Origin: CAYSDH01 sp964429805
GTDB taxonomy: Bacteria; Bacteroidota; Bacteroidia; Flavobacteriales_D; JABDKJ01
Length of the DNA stretch: 62,843 nt
Assembly (NCBI GenBank): GCA_964429805.1
Contig: CAYSDH010000011.1
Coordinates: 1 to 62,843 of the forward strand
Reading direction: 5' to 3'
How positions within the stretch are numbered: position 1 is the first letter of the stretch; each line of letters starts with the position of its first letter. The notes under the pieces are model-generated. The model did no database searches. It had not been told where the DNA came from and saw only the letters and a list, made by a program, of their open reading frames with translations. Made by a program: the position numbers and the translations under genes. Positions 43,455 through 51,841 of this stretch are shown here, piece after piece.

Positions 43455-44399
43455 ATGGACTCCGTATTCTTACATATTGGCATGCCACGTACGGCCACCA
43501 CCTTCATGCAGCGTAAGTTGTTTCCAGCTTTAGGCATGCATGTGGTGAGTTTGCCCATGTCTCATTACCATCCTGAGATGCACCGACTTTTAGTGCAAGA
43601 CGAGTCGCTCTATCATGCAGATGAAGTACATACTGAGCTGAGAAAACTGATTAAAGGAGACACCATTATCTCAAACGAGAACTTTGCGGGGCAGTCCTTA
43701 TACATGGCTAACTCAAACAGAACGCGCACTGCCAAGCGATTGAGCGAGGCTTTTCCTGAGGCCCAAGTCATTGTGTTTTTAAGAAATCAGCTGGATTTAA
43801 TGCGTTCTCACTACGCGATTGCCCTGGCCGCAAATGAGAGTGTGAGCCCAGAAGAGTTTATCTGGCAGGGTAGGAAAGGGTATACCGGTCATGGCGATGA
43901 TTGGCAAGAGTATGCGCTCTATAATACCTACAAGGCCAGAGAGCATTTGGAAGGATATTTATACAAGGAGCTTTTGTCACTATACCACTCCTTGTTCGAC
44001 AAGGTGCATGTGTTTTTGTACGAAGATCTGCAGGCCAATCCTGAGCGTATTGTCTCAACACTGAGCAAGGTAATGGGTGTTTCTGATGCTGATGGAATAA
44101 GCGACTTAATCAAACCCAGAGAAAAGTTGAATTCAAGCATGGGTAATCGCCAGGCAAAATTGATGCGTGGAGTCAACAAGTTTCATGAAGTAGCAGAAGG
44201 CAGCAAGCCGTTGGAGGCAATGTACTATCGCTCCAAGCGGTTTATTGAAAAGCGGGTGTCATCAGCTTCTGAGATTCAGTTTTCAGAGCAACTCGAATCA
44301 CAGATAAAAGAGTATTTCAAGACGAATAATGAAGAAGTGAATGTGCTGTATCCAGACTTGCATTTGTCTGACTACAAGGACGAGTACTTCTTAGATTAA
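43455..44399 (+). CDS. Sulfotransferase domain-containing protein
   Basis: About 314 residues from the ATG at 43455 (MDSVFLHIGMPRTATTFMQR), preferred over 43416 because the PAPS phosphate-binding loop GMPRTATTFMQ usually lies close to the N-terminus. The 3'-phosphate loop is VIVFLRNQLDLMRSHYAIA, and KVHVFLYEDLQANPERIVST is the third family block. It transfers sulfate from PAPS to a carbohydrate or other acceptor. The acceptor is unknown; a surface glycan made by the 29-38 kb locus is possible. Confidence 0.85.
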   Translation: MDSVFLHIGMPRTATTFMQRKLFPALGMHVVSLPMSHYHPEMHRLLVQDESLYHADEVHTELRKLIKGDTIISNENFAGQSLYMANSNRTRTAKRLSEAFPEAQVIVFLRNQLDLMRSHYAIALAANESVSPEEFIWQGRKGYTGHGDDWQEYALYNTYKAREHLEGYLYKELLSLYHSLFDKVHVFLYEDLQANPERIVSTLSKVMGVSDADGISDLIKPREKLNSSMGNRQAKLMRGVNKFHEVAEGSKPLEAMYYRSKRFIEKRVSSASEIQFSEQLESQIKEYFKTNNEEVNVLYPDLHLSDYKDEYFLD

Positions 44400-44400
44400 C

Positions 44401-44739
44401 CTACCAGAAAAAAAGGAACAAGGCCAATTGCTGAGCAAAACGGTTTTTTCGCTTTCTGTGGCTGATACGTTTTCTGCTTTTCTTACGCTTTCTGGTCGCA
44501 TCTACCTTGATGGTATCGACTTCAGACATCTCTTCGATGATGTAATCAATAGAGTTCTTCTTATTTGTGGTCGGAGAAAGCGTATCTTGGTCTTGCACCG
44601 AGTATAGAGTGCGCGCTTCTTTGGTAAAAAGAGATTTCTTTTTTGAGTTCTTGTCAGACTTCATGTCTTCGAAAAACTGGTCGCATGTAAAGTGAAGTGA
44701 AACGTGGTTGGCGTCTAGAGTTTCCTTTGTAGCTCTCAT
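44401..44739 (-). CDS. Hypothetical basic-tailed protein
   Basis: 112 residues. The middle is polar and acidic (SIDYIIEEMSEVDTIKVDA). The C-terminal part is very basic (RKRKKSRKRISHRKRKNR) followed by a short hydrophobic end (QQLALFLFFW). No family recognised. The basic block could bind nucleic acid or acidic lipids. It converges on the sulfotransferase gene, one base apart, with no visible terminator between. Confidence 0.5.
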   Translation of the reverse strand: MRATKETLDANHVSLHFTCDQFFEDMKSDKNSKKKSLFTKEARTLYSVQDQDTLSPTTNKKNSIDYIIEEMSEVDTIKVDATRKRKKSRKRISHRKRKNRFAQQLALFLFFW

Positions 44740-44803
44740 TATGTCATGAATTGATATGACTGTTTACGAGAGAGCAGAAGGAATAGTTACCTGCGGTGCC
44801 GAC

Positions 44804-45667
44804 TTAATTGATGTTCATATAAAGGCCTATACTGTATGCTGGGGCAACCAAGAGCACATTGCCACTCACTGAGCCTGTGTATGAGACACTAAAGCCATGC
44901 TTGTCAGTTAGTCCATAGGTGGCTTGCACAGAGTAGTTGGTAAAGCTCATGGAGCTTGTAAATCCGTTTGAGAATTCTCTGGGGTCTTCATTTTGAGCCT
45001 TGATGGCCTGAAGCCTGCCGATAAGCCATACTCTAGATTTCTTGTGGGAAATGCCCGTTTCAAAACCATAAAGCCACTCATCAGAAAAGGGTTCGCCTCT
45101 TTTGTTGATGCCGCCATACAGCGTGCTATAGCCAGAAAGCGCATCAGTACCATAAGGTACACTGGCATCAAATCTTAGTGTCTGGTTAAACTCATCATCG
45201 CCAGTAAAGAGGTTGTTTCGCTCACCTTTCTCCGCGCTGCCGACTGGTATACCCAGCATGGCTGTGCCTGAGATAGTCAAGAAACTCTGTTCAAGAATTC
45301 TGAATCTCAACCCAAAGTTGACATCACCAACACCACCTACGGCATCTTCAACAGGAGTGAAGTCCCCGTTTTCCTCAAGTCTAGAACCCGAGACACTGTG
45401 ACGAGTATACAAGGGAAGGAATAACTCAAAACTAAGTCCGTCACCGATACCATGTTCGGTGTAAAATGATGCAGTAGACACACGAGAGTCAAGCAATGGG
45501 TTATACACTGAGCCACCGTCAAAGTATCCGATACTATTCACAGTAGAGAAGCCAAACTTATAGTAGCCGGTGCCTTTACTTTTTACCCATCCTCCGCCAG
45601 CAACCATATCTAACGCGAAAAATAAGACGAATACGCTTGCGAGAAGAGTTGACTTTAAATGATTCAT
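44804..45667 (-). CDS. Predicted outer membrane beta-barrel protein
   Basis: 287 residues with a signal peptide ending near FFALDMVAGG. The rest alternates aromatic and polar residues as in a beta barrel: GYYKFGFSTVNSIGYFDGGS, YTEHGIGDGLSFELFLPLYT, GVGDVNFGLRFRIL, LYGFETGISHKKSRVWLIGR, GFSVSYTGSVSGNVLLV. It resembles the transporter-like barrels annotated near phenol-degradation MetA proteins. No terminal T9SS tail. TATTTTTG on the minus strand at 45685-45692 fits a -7 element 18 bases before the start. Confidence 0.75.
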   Translation of the reverse strand: MNHLKSTLLASVFVLFFALDMVAGGGWVKSKGTGYYKFGFSTVNSIGYFDGGSVYNPLLDSRVSTASFYTEHGIGDGLSFELFLPLYTRHSVSGSRLEENGDFTPVEDAVGGVGDVNFGLRFRILEQSFLTISGTAMLGIPVGSAEKGERNNLFTGDDEFNQTLRFDASVPYGTDALSGYSTLYGGINKRGEPFSDEWLYGFETGISHKKSRVWLIGRLQAIKAQNEDPREFSNGFTSSMSFTNYSVQATYGLTDKHGFSVSYTGSVSGNVLLVAPAYSIGLYMNIN

Positions 45668-45857
45668 GGTCTTTATTTTACAGCCAAAAATAGAGGCTAG
45701 AAATCACAGATTAATCACAAGAAGAAGTTAAAGATCACTTCTATCTACTAATCCTGCGGAATCAATAAGAGCTTAGAAACAGTTCAATAATTCAATCTGC
45801 TGAGGCTAGTAAGTCTTGTCATGTGTTCTAAATTTCTGCTTCAAATAACCTTGGATT

Positions 45858-46289
45858 TTAAGAGCCGTCTTTCCATCTACATTGATAAAGCAGAATAGTC
45901 ATTATCGGAATGAGGGCAGGGAGTAAGACAATAAAGCCCTCAGGCACCCATGAATAAGTGGGAGAGGTGACAGGAGGTTTTCCGCCAATAATCATAGGCC
46001 AGTCATCAATCATAAAGTACCAGAGCCCAATGACGGATAACAGTCCAGGAAAAATAAAGGCCGCAAGATTTAACCAGTTGACTATTTCTATGTTGCGCTT
46101 TTGAGCAAACTGACAGATATCTATAGCAATGGAGCTTAATGTAACAGTGACGAGTGATAGGGCGGCAATGGAATTGAGCACTCCTCCAAGTGCTAGCCTA
46201 TGATTACCGACTACTTTCAAGCAGATGAAATAGGCAATCACCACAATACTCCACACTGCGATGAGTCGCCATGAGTTAATCATTTTCAT
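45858..46289 (-). CDS. Hypothetical integral membrane protein
   Basis: 143 residues with four hydrophobic segments (LIAVWSIVVIAYFICLKVVG, GGVLNSIAALSLVTVTLSSI, LAAFIFPGLLSVIGLWYFMI, FIVLLPALIPIMTILLY). No family recognised. Lies 45 bases downstream of the M15 peptidase gene on the same strand, possibly co-transcribed. The 190 bases between it and the barrel gene hold nothing I can support. Confidence 0.6.
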   Translation of the reverse strand: MKMINSWRLIAVWSIVVIAYFICLKVVGNHRLALGGVLNSIAALSLVTVTLSSIAIDICQFAQKRNIEIVNWLNLAAFIFPGLLSVIGLWYFMIDDWPMIIGGKPPVTSPTYSWVPEGFIVLLPALIPIMTILLYQCRWKDGS

Positions 46290-46334
46290 GCTGCTTGTCT
46301 TTGGTATTGCATGGCTAATGATAGCAAAAAGTCA

Positions 46335-47078
46335 CTAGTAACTATCCCAGCGCGCTCTAGTGCCGCGCACATCATAATGCACACTCATGCTTCCCGGATA
46401 TCGGCCAATGCCTCCTTGGTCTTTTATTACTTCTGTTTCGAGGATGTCAAGAATAATGTCTTTGTCTTCTTGTTCTATCCGTCCGTTTTTATCAATGTCT
46501 GCCACGACTATATCCACCGCTTCACCACGGATGTGTCGACTAAGACTGGCTCCACCAATCTGCTCATTATAGGCCGGGTGCCGATGTCCGTTCTTGACTG
46601 AAAAAGCTGAGGGGTCATGTCCTTTTTGCTCCAGTGATTGGATGAGATCGAGCGTCTTGTAAAAGATACGCTTGTCTAATGCACAGGTGATGTGTTCTCT
46701 GTTATTCGTCACGCACTGCTTATATGATGCATCCGTGCAGATAAAATCTTTGAGCCTAAATGAGCCGACTATTACATGGTGTAGTTGCTCGCGTGTTACC
46801 ATGTAGTAATTCAGATTCTTGCACATCTTGACATACTTGGCCTCAGTAGATTTAGACTGGTTCAAGTATTCTTGTTCTAAGCTAGAGTAGGGCAGGACTT
46901 GAAGTTCGGAAAGCACTTTGTCAATACTCTCTCTGCTGTTCACTGGCGCGCTGTCATAACGTGCATCATGACTCCATAAGAGAAGCACTTCTCTAACCTG
47001 CCACAAATGCTGCACGCATATCCAGGCTCCAGCCGAGATAAGAAAAAGGAAAAGTAGCAGTATGATTTTCCTGCGCAT
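46335..47078 (-). CDS. Peptidase M15A-like (DUF882-type) protein with an EF-hand-like loop
   Basis: 247 residues with an N-terminal membrane anchor or signal (IILLLFLFLISAGAWICV). The metallopeptidase core is C-terminal: NGHRHPAYNEQIGG, SLSRHIRGEAVDIVVA (ligands His182 and Asp189) and SVHYDVRGTRARW (third ligand His234). Between them lies a canonical calcium loop at 194-205 (DIDKNGRIEQED, DxDxNGxIxxxD). M15A/DUF882 enzymes cleave peptidoglycan peptides in the periplasm. The EF-hand-like loop suggests calcium-dependent folding or activity. Confidence 0.82.
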   Translation of the reverse strand: MRRKIILLLFLFLISAGAWICVQHLWQVREVLLLWSHDARYDSAPVNSRESIDKVLSELQVLPYSSLEQEYLNQSKSTEAKYVKMCKNLNYYMVTREQLHHVIVGSFRLKDFICTDASYKQCVTNNREHITCALDKRIFYKTLDLIQSLEQKGHDPSAFSVKNGHRHPAYNEQIGGASLSRHIRGEAVDIVVADIDKNGRIEQEDKDIILDILETEVIKDQGGIGRYPGSMSVHYDVRGTRARWDSY

Positions 47079-47116
47079 GACTTGATAACGACATAGTACT
47101 TCGGGAATTGTCCTGC

Positions 47117-47743
47117 TTAGCTCAAGGATTCTTTCTCCCAGATCAGGTTTGCTTTCGCACGCACTTCATAGCCTTCTTCAATAGCCGGAGACTTAAAAAT
47201 CTTCTCCATGCTGATGAAGTAATTTAACACGCCTTTGCGCCCTTTGTTATAGAGAATGTCTGGGTAGTAACTGTACTCCGTTCTTATCTGCCTGCTGTAT
47301 TCGGCATAGCGCTCACGGTCTTCTCCGAGCACGCCCAAGTCTATGTCTAGTAAGAGTGCTGTGTCCATTGAGTCTGCAGAATCGTGAATCTTTGTAGCCA
47401 TGATGTGCGATTCGACTTTAGAGATTATAGCAGGGGCAACTTGGAGCTCAGTCAGTCGCTGAGTAGCGAGTTTAGCGCTCTGTGCTTCATTGTTTTTTTT
47501 CATCACATGATAGACAACGTCATGAAAGAAAATGGCCAGCACAAAGGATTCGAAGTCCTCGATATGCGAACGATAGGTTAAGGCACGGCCTAGCATATAG
47601 TCTATATGATCAAGATTATGGTAAGCCCTAGACGTGTGGCTATACGCTTCAATTAATTCCTCAAAGAGGGGAGTCGACAACTCTTCAGTCAAGTTCAGTG
47701 AGGACATGACTTCGTTCCAAAGCGCTTTTAACCTTTCCTTCAT
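47117..47743 (-). CDS. HD superfamily metal-dependent phosphohydrolase
   Basis: 208 residues. HD-type ligands: SRAYHNLDHIDYML (His), LAIFFHDVVYHVMKKNNEAQ (the HD pair) and LLLDIDLGVLGEDRERYAEY (final Asp). This layout, with YHNLxHI and FHDxVY, matches the predicted HD phosphohydrolases often misannotated as NMDA-receptor-like. Substrate unknown. It is 39 bases upstream of the M15 peptidase gene on the same strand. Confidence 0.88.
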   Translation of the reverse strand: MKERLKALWNEVMSSLNLTEELSTPLFEELIEAYSHTSRAYHNLDHIDYMLGRALTYRSHIEDFESFVLAIFFHDVVYHVMKKNNEAQSAKLATQRLTELQVAPAIISKVESHIMATKIHDSADSMDTALLLDIDLGVLGEDRERYAEYSRQIRTEYSYYPDILYNKGRKGVLNYFISMEKIFKSPAIEEGYEVRAKANLIWEKESLS

Positions 47744-47825
47744 CGTGTATCATTTGTGAATGAGTTCACTCATTCTTTTTCGTGTTGGCCTGTGATTATA
47801 ACGCTGATATGTCGCGCTATCATCT

Positions 47826-48638
47826 TTAAAATAAATCAATGGCCAGGAAAATCAATTTCGCCAAGACGAAAATTAATAGCCCGACATAAAACACTTTAAA
47901 CTTTTTCTGTACGACTTTTGACTGGAGCACATGGTAAGTCACATACGCTAGCCCCGCCAGTGCTATTAGACCAGCAGTTAACTGCAAGAGAACATTGTCA
48001 GACAAAAAAAGGACAGCTACACAGCCAAGCGTAGCCATGACTCCAGCAATCTTCAAATACCCTACATACTTTTTGTACGCAGTGATTTCCTCATGGTGAT
48101 GCTTTTTTATAAACTCGACAATCAAGTCATAGCGCTCAATTTGTACTGGAATGTCAATCATGGAGCCTTGCTGATTTCCGTACAGCAGGTAGTCACCTTT
48201 GTTTGTGAGTTGGACTTTCTTAATGTCGTTCCAGTAGATTGTCACATCAGGAAAGCTCGTGTATTCTATGCTTCGAGTAAGGTATTCATCAGTTATAGTC
48301 AGCTCATATCCCTGCCAAATCTTTTTGTGTCTTGAGAGAATGCGCCTTCGACTAAAAAGGATGCTGATTGTAAAGGTCAAGGCCATGATGCCGAGGAATT
48401 GTATGTAGATAGGGGCACGGGAATGCATGCGGGTTGAGAAGCCTACAACGATTACTATCAACACAAACATCACAACTAAAACAAACATGTTGAGTCTTAC
48501 ACGCTTCTTGGCCGTGACGTCTAAGGCTTCTTGGTCTAACCGAAAACGGTGAATCATTTTGTCGCCCTCTAGACTGTCTCGCTGAATGTTTTCAGGATTT
48601 CCTCTTAAGGCGTCTAAATCATCATCAAGCGTGTCCAT
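47826..48638 (-). CDS. Hypothetical membrane protein with a PH-like domain
   Basis: 270 residues. Two transmembrane helices near 50-100 (FVLVVMFVLIVIVVGFS, FLGIMALTFTISILF), then a soluble beta-rich part (YELTITDEYLTRSIEYTSF, VTIYWNDIKKVQLTNKGDYL) that reads like a bacterial PH/YcxB-type domain, then four C-terminal helices. No known function. Downstream of, and likely co-transcribed with, the 630-residue polytopic protein gene (36 bases apart). Confidence 0.6.
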   Translation of the reverse strand: MDTLDDDLDALRGNPENIQRDSLEGDKMIHRFRLDQEALDVTAKKRVRLNMFVLVVMFVLIVIVVGFSTRMHSRAPIYIQFLGIMALTFTISILFSRRRILSRHKKIWQGYELTITDEYLTRSIEYTSFPDVTIYWNDIKKVQLTNKGDYLLYGNQQGSMIDIPVQIERYDLIVEFIKKHHHEEITAYKKYVGYLKIAGVMATLGCVAVLFLSDNVLLQLTAGLIALAGLAYVTYHVLQSKVVQKKFKVFYVGLLIFVLAKLIFLAIDLF

Positions 48639-48674
48639 CGTGCCGTGGTGGATTTTTCATTAGGCCTAATGTAG

Positions 48675-50567
48675 CTATTCACCATCACTCGAACTTGCCT
48701 GAGTGACGGGCGTAAAGTTTAGCCTCTGGTCATATTTCACCACAGATATAGTGGTGTCTGCATAGCTCATACCATCTATAGACTCTGAGTCAATACGGGT
48801 TTCCACAAAGAGCGAATCATTGACAAACTCAGTGCTGATACTGTATGAGTTTGAGTCACCTCCTTTCATGGCCAGCAGAATGTCACGACTGCCGCGCTCA
48901 TTGATTATTCGCACATACTTGCCACGTTCGTCACCAAATCGGTGGCTGTAAAACACACGCGTTTCGAGGCCCTCTATGTCTTTGTAAAGAAACTTCTCGG
49001 CAGAGTACACAGCATAGTCGCTTTGACCAATTTTTGTCGTATCCATGCCCATTTCGTGAAGCTCTGCTGAGCTTTTTCCTTTGATTAGTTCCCACTGCTT
49101 GTCGGCCTCTTCTGGTCTTTGCCGCTTTTTGACCAAGAGATTATATAACGATACTTGCCCATTGAGCGGCATCACACTTTCGCGCACTCTAATAGGAAAC
49201 TGTGTCTTTAATTCTCTTCCCCAGCGCACTGAACTGTGATTACCTGATGCCAGCATTTCTGAACGTTCAACCTCTTCGTCTAAGCTTTCAGCATACTCCA
49301 GCCTAAGGTCAAAAATTACTTTGCGATGAGAAGTCATGAGCCAGAGATAGCGCTCAAAACTGGTCATCGGGTCCATTTTTAAATTGAGCAGATGGTCTAC
49401 ATTATCATCAATCACCTGCCTCAGTCTGCGAGTCACATCTGCTGTGGGCGTTAGCTCTCCGTTTATCACGCAGATGGTGTCAGAGAGTTGCACATGGACT
49501 TGATTAGGTATAAGGTCACTAAAACGATTGAGACGGTTTTCTTCTTCGGCAGTAAATTTCGGTTTAAGAAAAGTTCGAAAAATCCGATTCTTCGCAAAAG
49601 GAGACCCATCAGGACCAGCCACTTTATATTTGACATTGTATATCTCCAAATCGGCCAGGCCCTGTCTAAATTGCTCGACAACATGGATGGGGGTGCGCTT
49701 ATCTATACCCAGTGAAATGGCAAGGCGCTCGTTGCTTTTAAATCGCTCTTTATCAAATCGGATACGGATAAGCATCTCATCTAAGTCGAGAAGGTCTTTG
49801 TCATCAAAGTACCTGAACTGATCATTGTAGCCTACTATGCTAAAACCAGAAAGGGTAGTGGGGTCTGCAAAACGATAGTCAACCTCATAAAGCGAAGACT
49901 CTGGCAAGGCATAGTCATAACGATGAGCAGGGTAGTTGGAGTAAAATGTGTCATCTGCCATGGTGTGATCTACAAAGTGAAAGCGCGACAGTCCAAAAAG
50001 ACTTAGTGCAAGAGTTAAGGCGATGCCTGCGCGCTGCAAGAGAGAAGGTTTTTTATACATCCGCACGGCACTGATAATGCTGATGTATATGAAGAGAAAG
50101 TAAAATACAATCCATCCTGCTATAAGCCAGAAGTAGTCTGAAAGCAAATCACCTGAGGTGCTAGATGCATTCGAAATAAAACTAAATCCAAACGCAGTGG
50201 TCAGAAACACGAGGTGTAAAAACACTAAGAGTGACCAGGTGATGAGACTATTCCAATGAATCAGTTTTCGCATCTTAGACGAGTCTTGACCCACCGCAAA
50301 CCTCGTACGTTGACCAAAAAAGCGCAGTCCAAACTGCACTCCGAGGGCAGCAGCAAAACTGGCTGCCACAAGATTTAATAAGTCGTGTTCGGTGCTACTC
50401 AGAAAGGCGTTGAAAGATTCTAAGGTGGCCTCGTTTATCCTCACGAACTCACGTACCATTTGGACTATGGCGTAAAATGAGAAGGCTGTGCCCAGGGCAA
50501 TGACTAGAGAAATAGCCGCACGGAAACTCAGTTTGTCAAAAAGACGCGTTGATTTTCCTTCAGTCAT
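48675..50567 (-). CDS. Polytopic membrane protein with two ExbD/TolR-like periplasmic segments (hypothetical)
   Basis: 630 residues. Five transmembrane helices occupy about 15-196. The rest is predicted extracytoplasmic or soluble. Residues 265-316 (ERLAISLGIDKRTPIHVVEQ, then GLADLEIYNVKYKV) resemble the end of an ExbD/TolR fold. Residues 354-430 resemble a whole Bacteroidota ExbD domain: VHVQLSDTICVINGELTP, then LLNLKMDPMTSFERYLWLM and FDLRLEYAESLD. In ExbD such domains gate the proton-driven motor; here no ExbB is adjacent. No known family. The C-terminal 150 residues (KFLYKDIEGLETRVFYSHRF) are unassigned. It ends 15 bases after the gene at 50582 on the same strand. Confidence 0.6.
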   Translation of the reverse strand: MTEGKSTRLFDKLSFRAAISLVIALGTAFSFYAIVQMVREFVRINEATLESFNAFLSSTEHDLLNLVAASFAAALGVQFGLRFFGQRTRFAVGQDSSKMRKLIHWNSLITWSLLVFLHLVFLTTAFGFSFISNASSTSGDLLSDYFWLIAGWIVFYFLFIYISIISAVRMYKKPSLLQRAGIALTLALSLFGLSRFHFVDHTMADDTFYSNYPAHRYDYALPESSLYEVDYRFADPTTLSGFSIVGYNDQFRYFDDKDLLDLDEMLIRIRFDKERFKSNERLAISLGIDKRTPIHVVEQFRQGLADLEIYNVKYKVAGPDGSPFAKNRIFRTFLKPKFTAEEENRLNRFSDLIPNQVHVQLSDTICVINGELTPTADVTRRLRQVIDDNVDHLLNLKMDPMTSFERYLWLMTSHRKVIFDLRLEYAESLDEEVERSEMLASGNHSSVRWGRELKTQFPIRVRESVMPLNGQVSLYNLLVKKRQRPEEADKQWELIKGKSSAELHEMGMDTTKIGQSDYAVYSAEKFLYKDIEGLETRVFYSHRFGDERGKYVRIINERGSRDILLAMKGGDSNSYSISTEFVNDSLFVETRIDSESIDGMSYADTTISVVKYDQRLNFTPVTQASSSDGE

Positions 50568-50581
50568 GTGGGCTGGCTTGT

Positions 50582-51295
50582 TTAATTCAACTCGTCTAGG
50601 GTCATGCCGCCTTTGAGATTGCTAATCACCAAGTCGGGTATGCTGCTTTTGTGCAGCGTAGACACTTTCGCTCCTCCGGGTAGAGTTTCCCATCCTTCCC
50701 AGCTAAACTGCATGCCGCCAACTGGAATTATCTTGACCCACATCTTATAAGCATATGGCATTCCTTCTTCGTCTATGAGCCAGACATAGGTGTCTCCAGG
50801 AGTGACACCGCCTTGGCCATAGGTCACTTTTAGTCCAAACTTGCCATCCTCTAGTTTGACTAATGAGCGTGTGGTCCCCTTGTCCATAATTTTGGCTGGA
50901 GCGTTTAGCCAAAACGAATCGTTGCAGAAGTAAGACCAGGCATCATCGACAAGTTCTTTGGCTACAGAACCGCTGACAGATTCTCCATTTTTTTTCACCT
51001 TACCATTTTTGGTGGCTATGTCAAGGTCCACTTCTATGTCGTCCCATTTGACTAGTACCGTGTTTTGGTGTTTGTCCCAGAGAAAATCATGACGGTCTGC
51101 AAATGTCCATTGCACATAGCGCAGTTCGTTCCATGCATCAATGTTGATTTCACGGAGCATCTGTCTGGCCATGATGTCGGCTTCCATGCCATTAGATCCT
51201 TCTGGCTCTGACTCGTTATACTTCACATATAGCACGGAGAGCACTACAGCTCCGATGAGCAAGAGAATACCTAAGATGGTAAAGAATTTTTTCAT
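50582..51295 (-). CDS. Hypothetical membrane-anchored protein
   Basis: 237 residues with one N-terminal membrane anchor (FTILGILLLIGAVVLSVLYV). The exported part reads LRYVQWTFADRHDFLWDKHQ, LVKWDDIEVDLDIATKNGKV, KDKGT-type turns, then TYVWLIDEEGMPYAYKMWVK and GMQFSWEGWETLPGGAKVST. The alternation of W/F-rich strands suggests a lipid- or lipoprotein-binding half barrel of the kind found in uncharacterised Bacteroidota proteins. Function unknown. 21 bases after the KdsC-like gene. Confidence 0.6.
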   Translation of the reverse strand: MKKFFTILGILLLIGAVVLSVLYVKYNESEPEGSNGMEADIMARQMLREINIDAWNELRYVQWTFADRHDFLWDKHQNTVLVKWDDIEVDLDIATKNGKVKKNGESVSGSVAKELVDDAWSYFCNDSFWLNAPAKIMDKGTTRSLVKLEDGKFGLKVTYGQGGVTPGDTYVWLIDEEGMPYAYKMWVKIIPVGGMQFSWEGWETLPGGAKVSTLHKSSIPDLVISNLKGGMTLDELN

Positions 51296-51316
51296 GTCCT
51301 TGCGTTTACTCTGTGT

Positions 51317-51841
51317 TTACCACTTGTCAGCACCTTCTGAGAGCCACTGACCGTTGAGCTTCATTAGCTGCTCGAGAACATCACGCACGCAGCCTTCTCC
51401 GCCTTTCTTTGGGCTAACATACTTAGAGGCTTCCCTGATACTGCTATCGGCATCGTTGGGGCAACAGGGTAGGGCCACACATTTCATCACAGGCAGGTCA
51501 GGTATGTCATCACCCATGTACAGCACCTCTTCAGCCGTAATTCCTTTTTCTGCAATATACTTTTCAAACACCGCTATTTTATCATGAGATGAGAGAAAGA
51601 TGTCTTTGAGTCCGAGTCCTTCAAAACGGACTTTGACTTCTTCAGAATTGCCCCCAGTGATGATGGCAATATTGTATCCCTTTTTTATGGCCAATTGCAA
51701 TGCGTAGCCATCTTTTACATTCATCTTTCTCACCGGTGGGTGACCAGGAAAAAGGTACAGACTGCTATCTGTAAACACACCATCAACATCAAAAATGACG
51801 GTAGTGATGTCTTTTAATATTTCTTTATAGCTCTTCTCCAT
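51317..51841 (-). CDS. kdsC: KdsC-like HAD phosphatase (3-deoxy-manno-octulosonate-8-phosphate phosphatase)
   Basis: 174 residues, KdsC/YrbI length. HAD motifs: TVIFDVDGVFTDSSLYLFPG (nucleophile Asp), NIAIITGGNSEEVKVRFEGL, HDKIAVFEKYIAEKG, VLYMGDDIPDLPVMKCVALP. Removes phosphate from KDO-8-phosphate in lipopolysaccharide core synthesis. Overlaps the DUF2520 gene upstream by 17 bases. In Bacteroidota it is regularly placed here, at the end of the ccm block. Confidence 0.92.
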   Translation of the reverse strand: MEKSYKEILKDITTVIFDVDGVFTDSSLYLFPGHPPVRKMNVKDGYALQLAIKKGYNIAIITGGNSEEVKVRFEGLGLKDIFLSSHDKIAVFEKYIAEKGITAEEVLYMGDDIPDLPVMKCVALPCCPNDADSSIREASKYVSPKKGGEGCVRDVLEQLMKLNGQWLSEGADKW

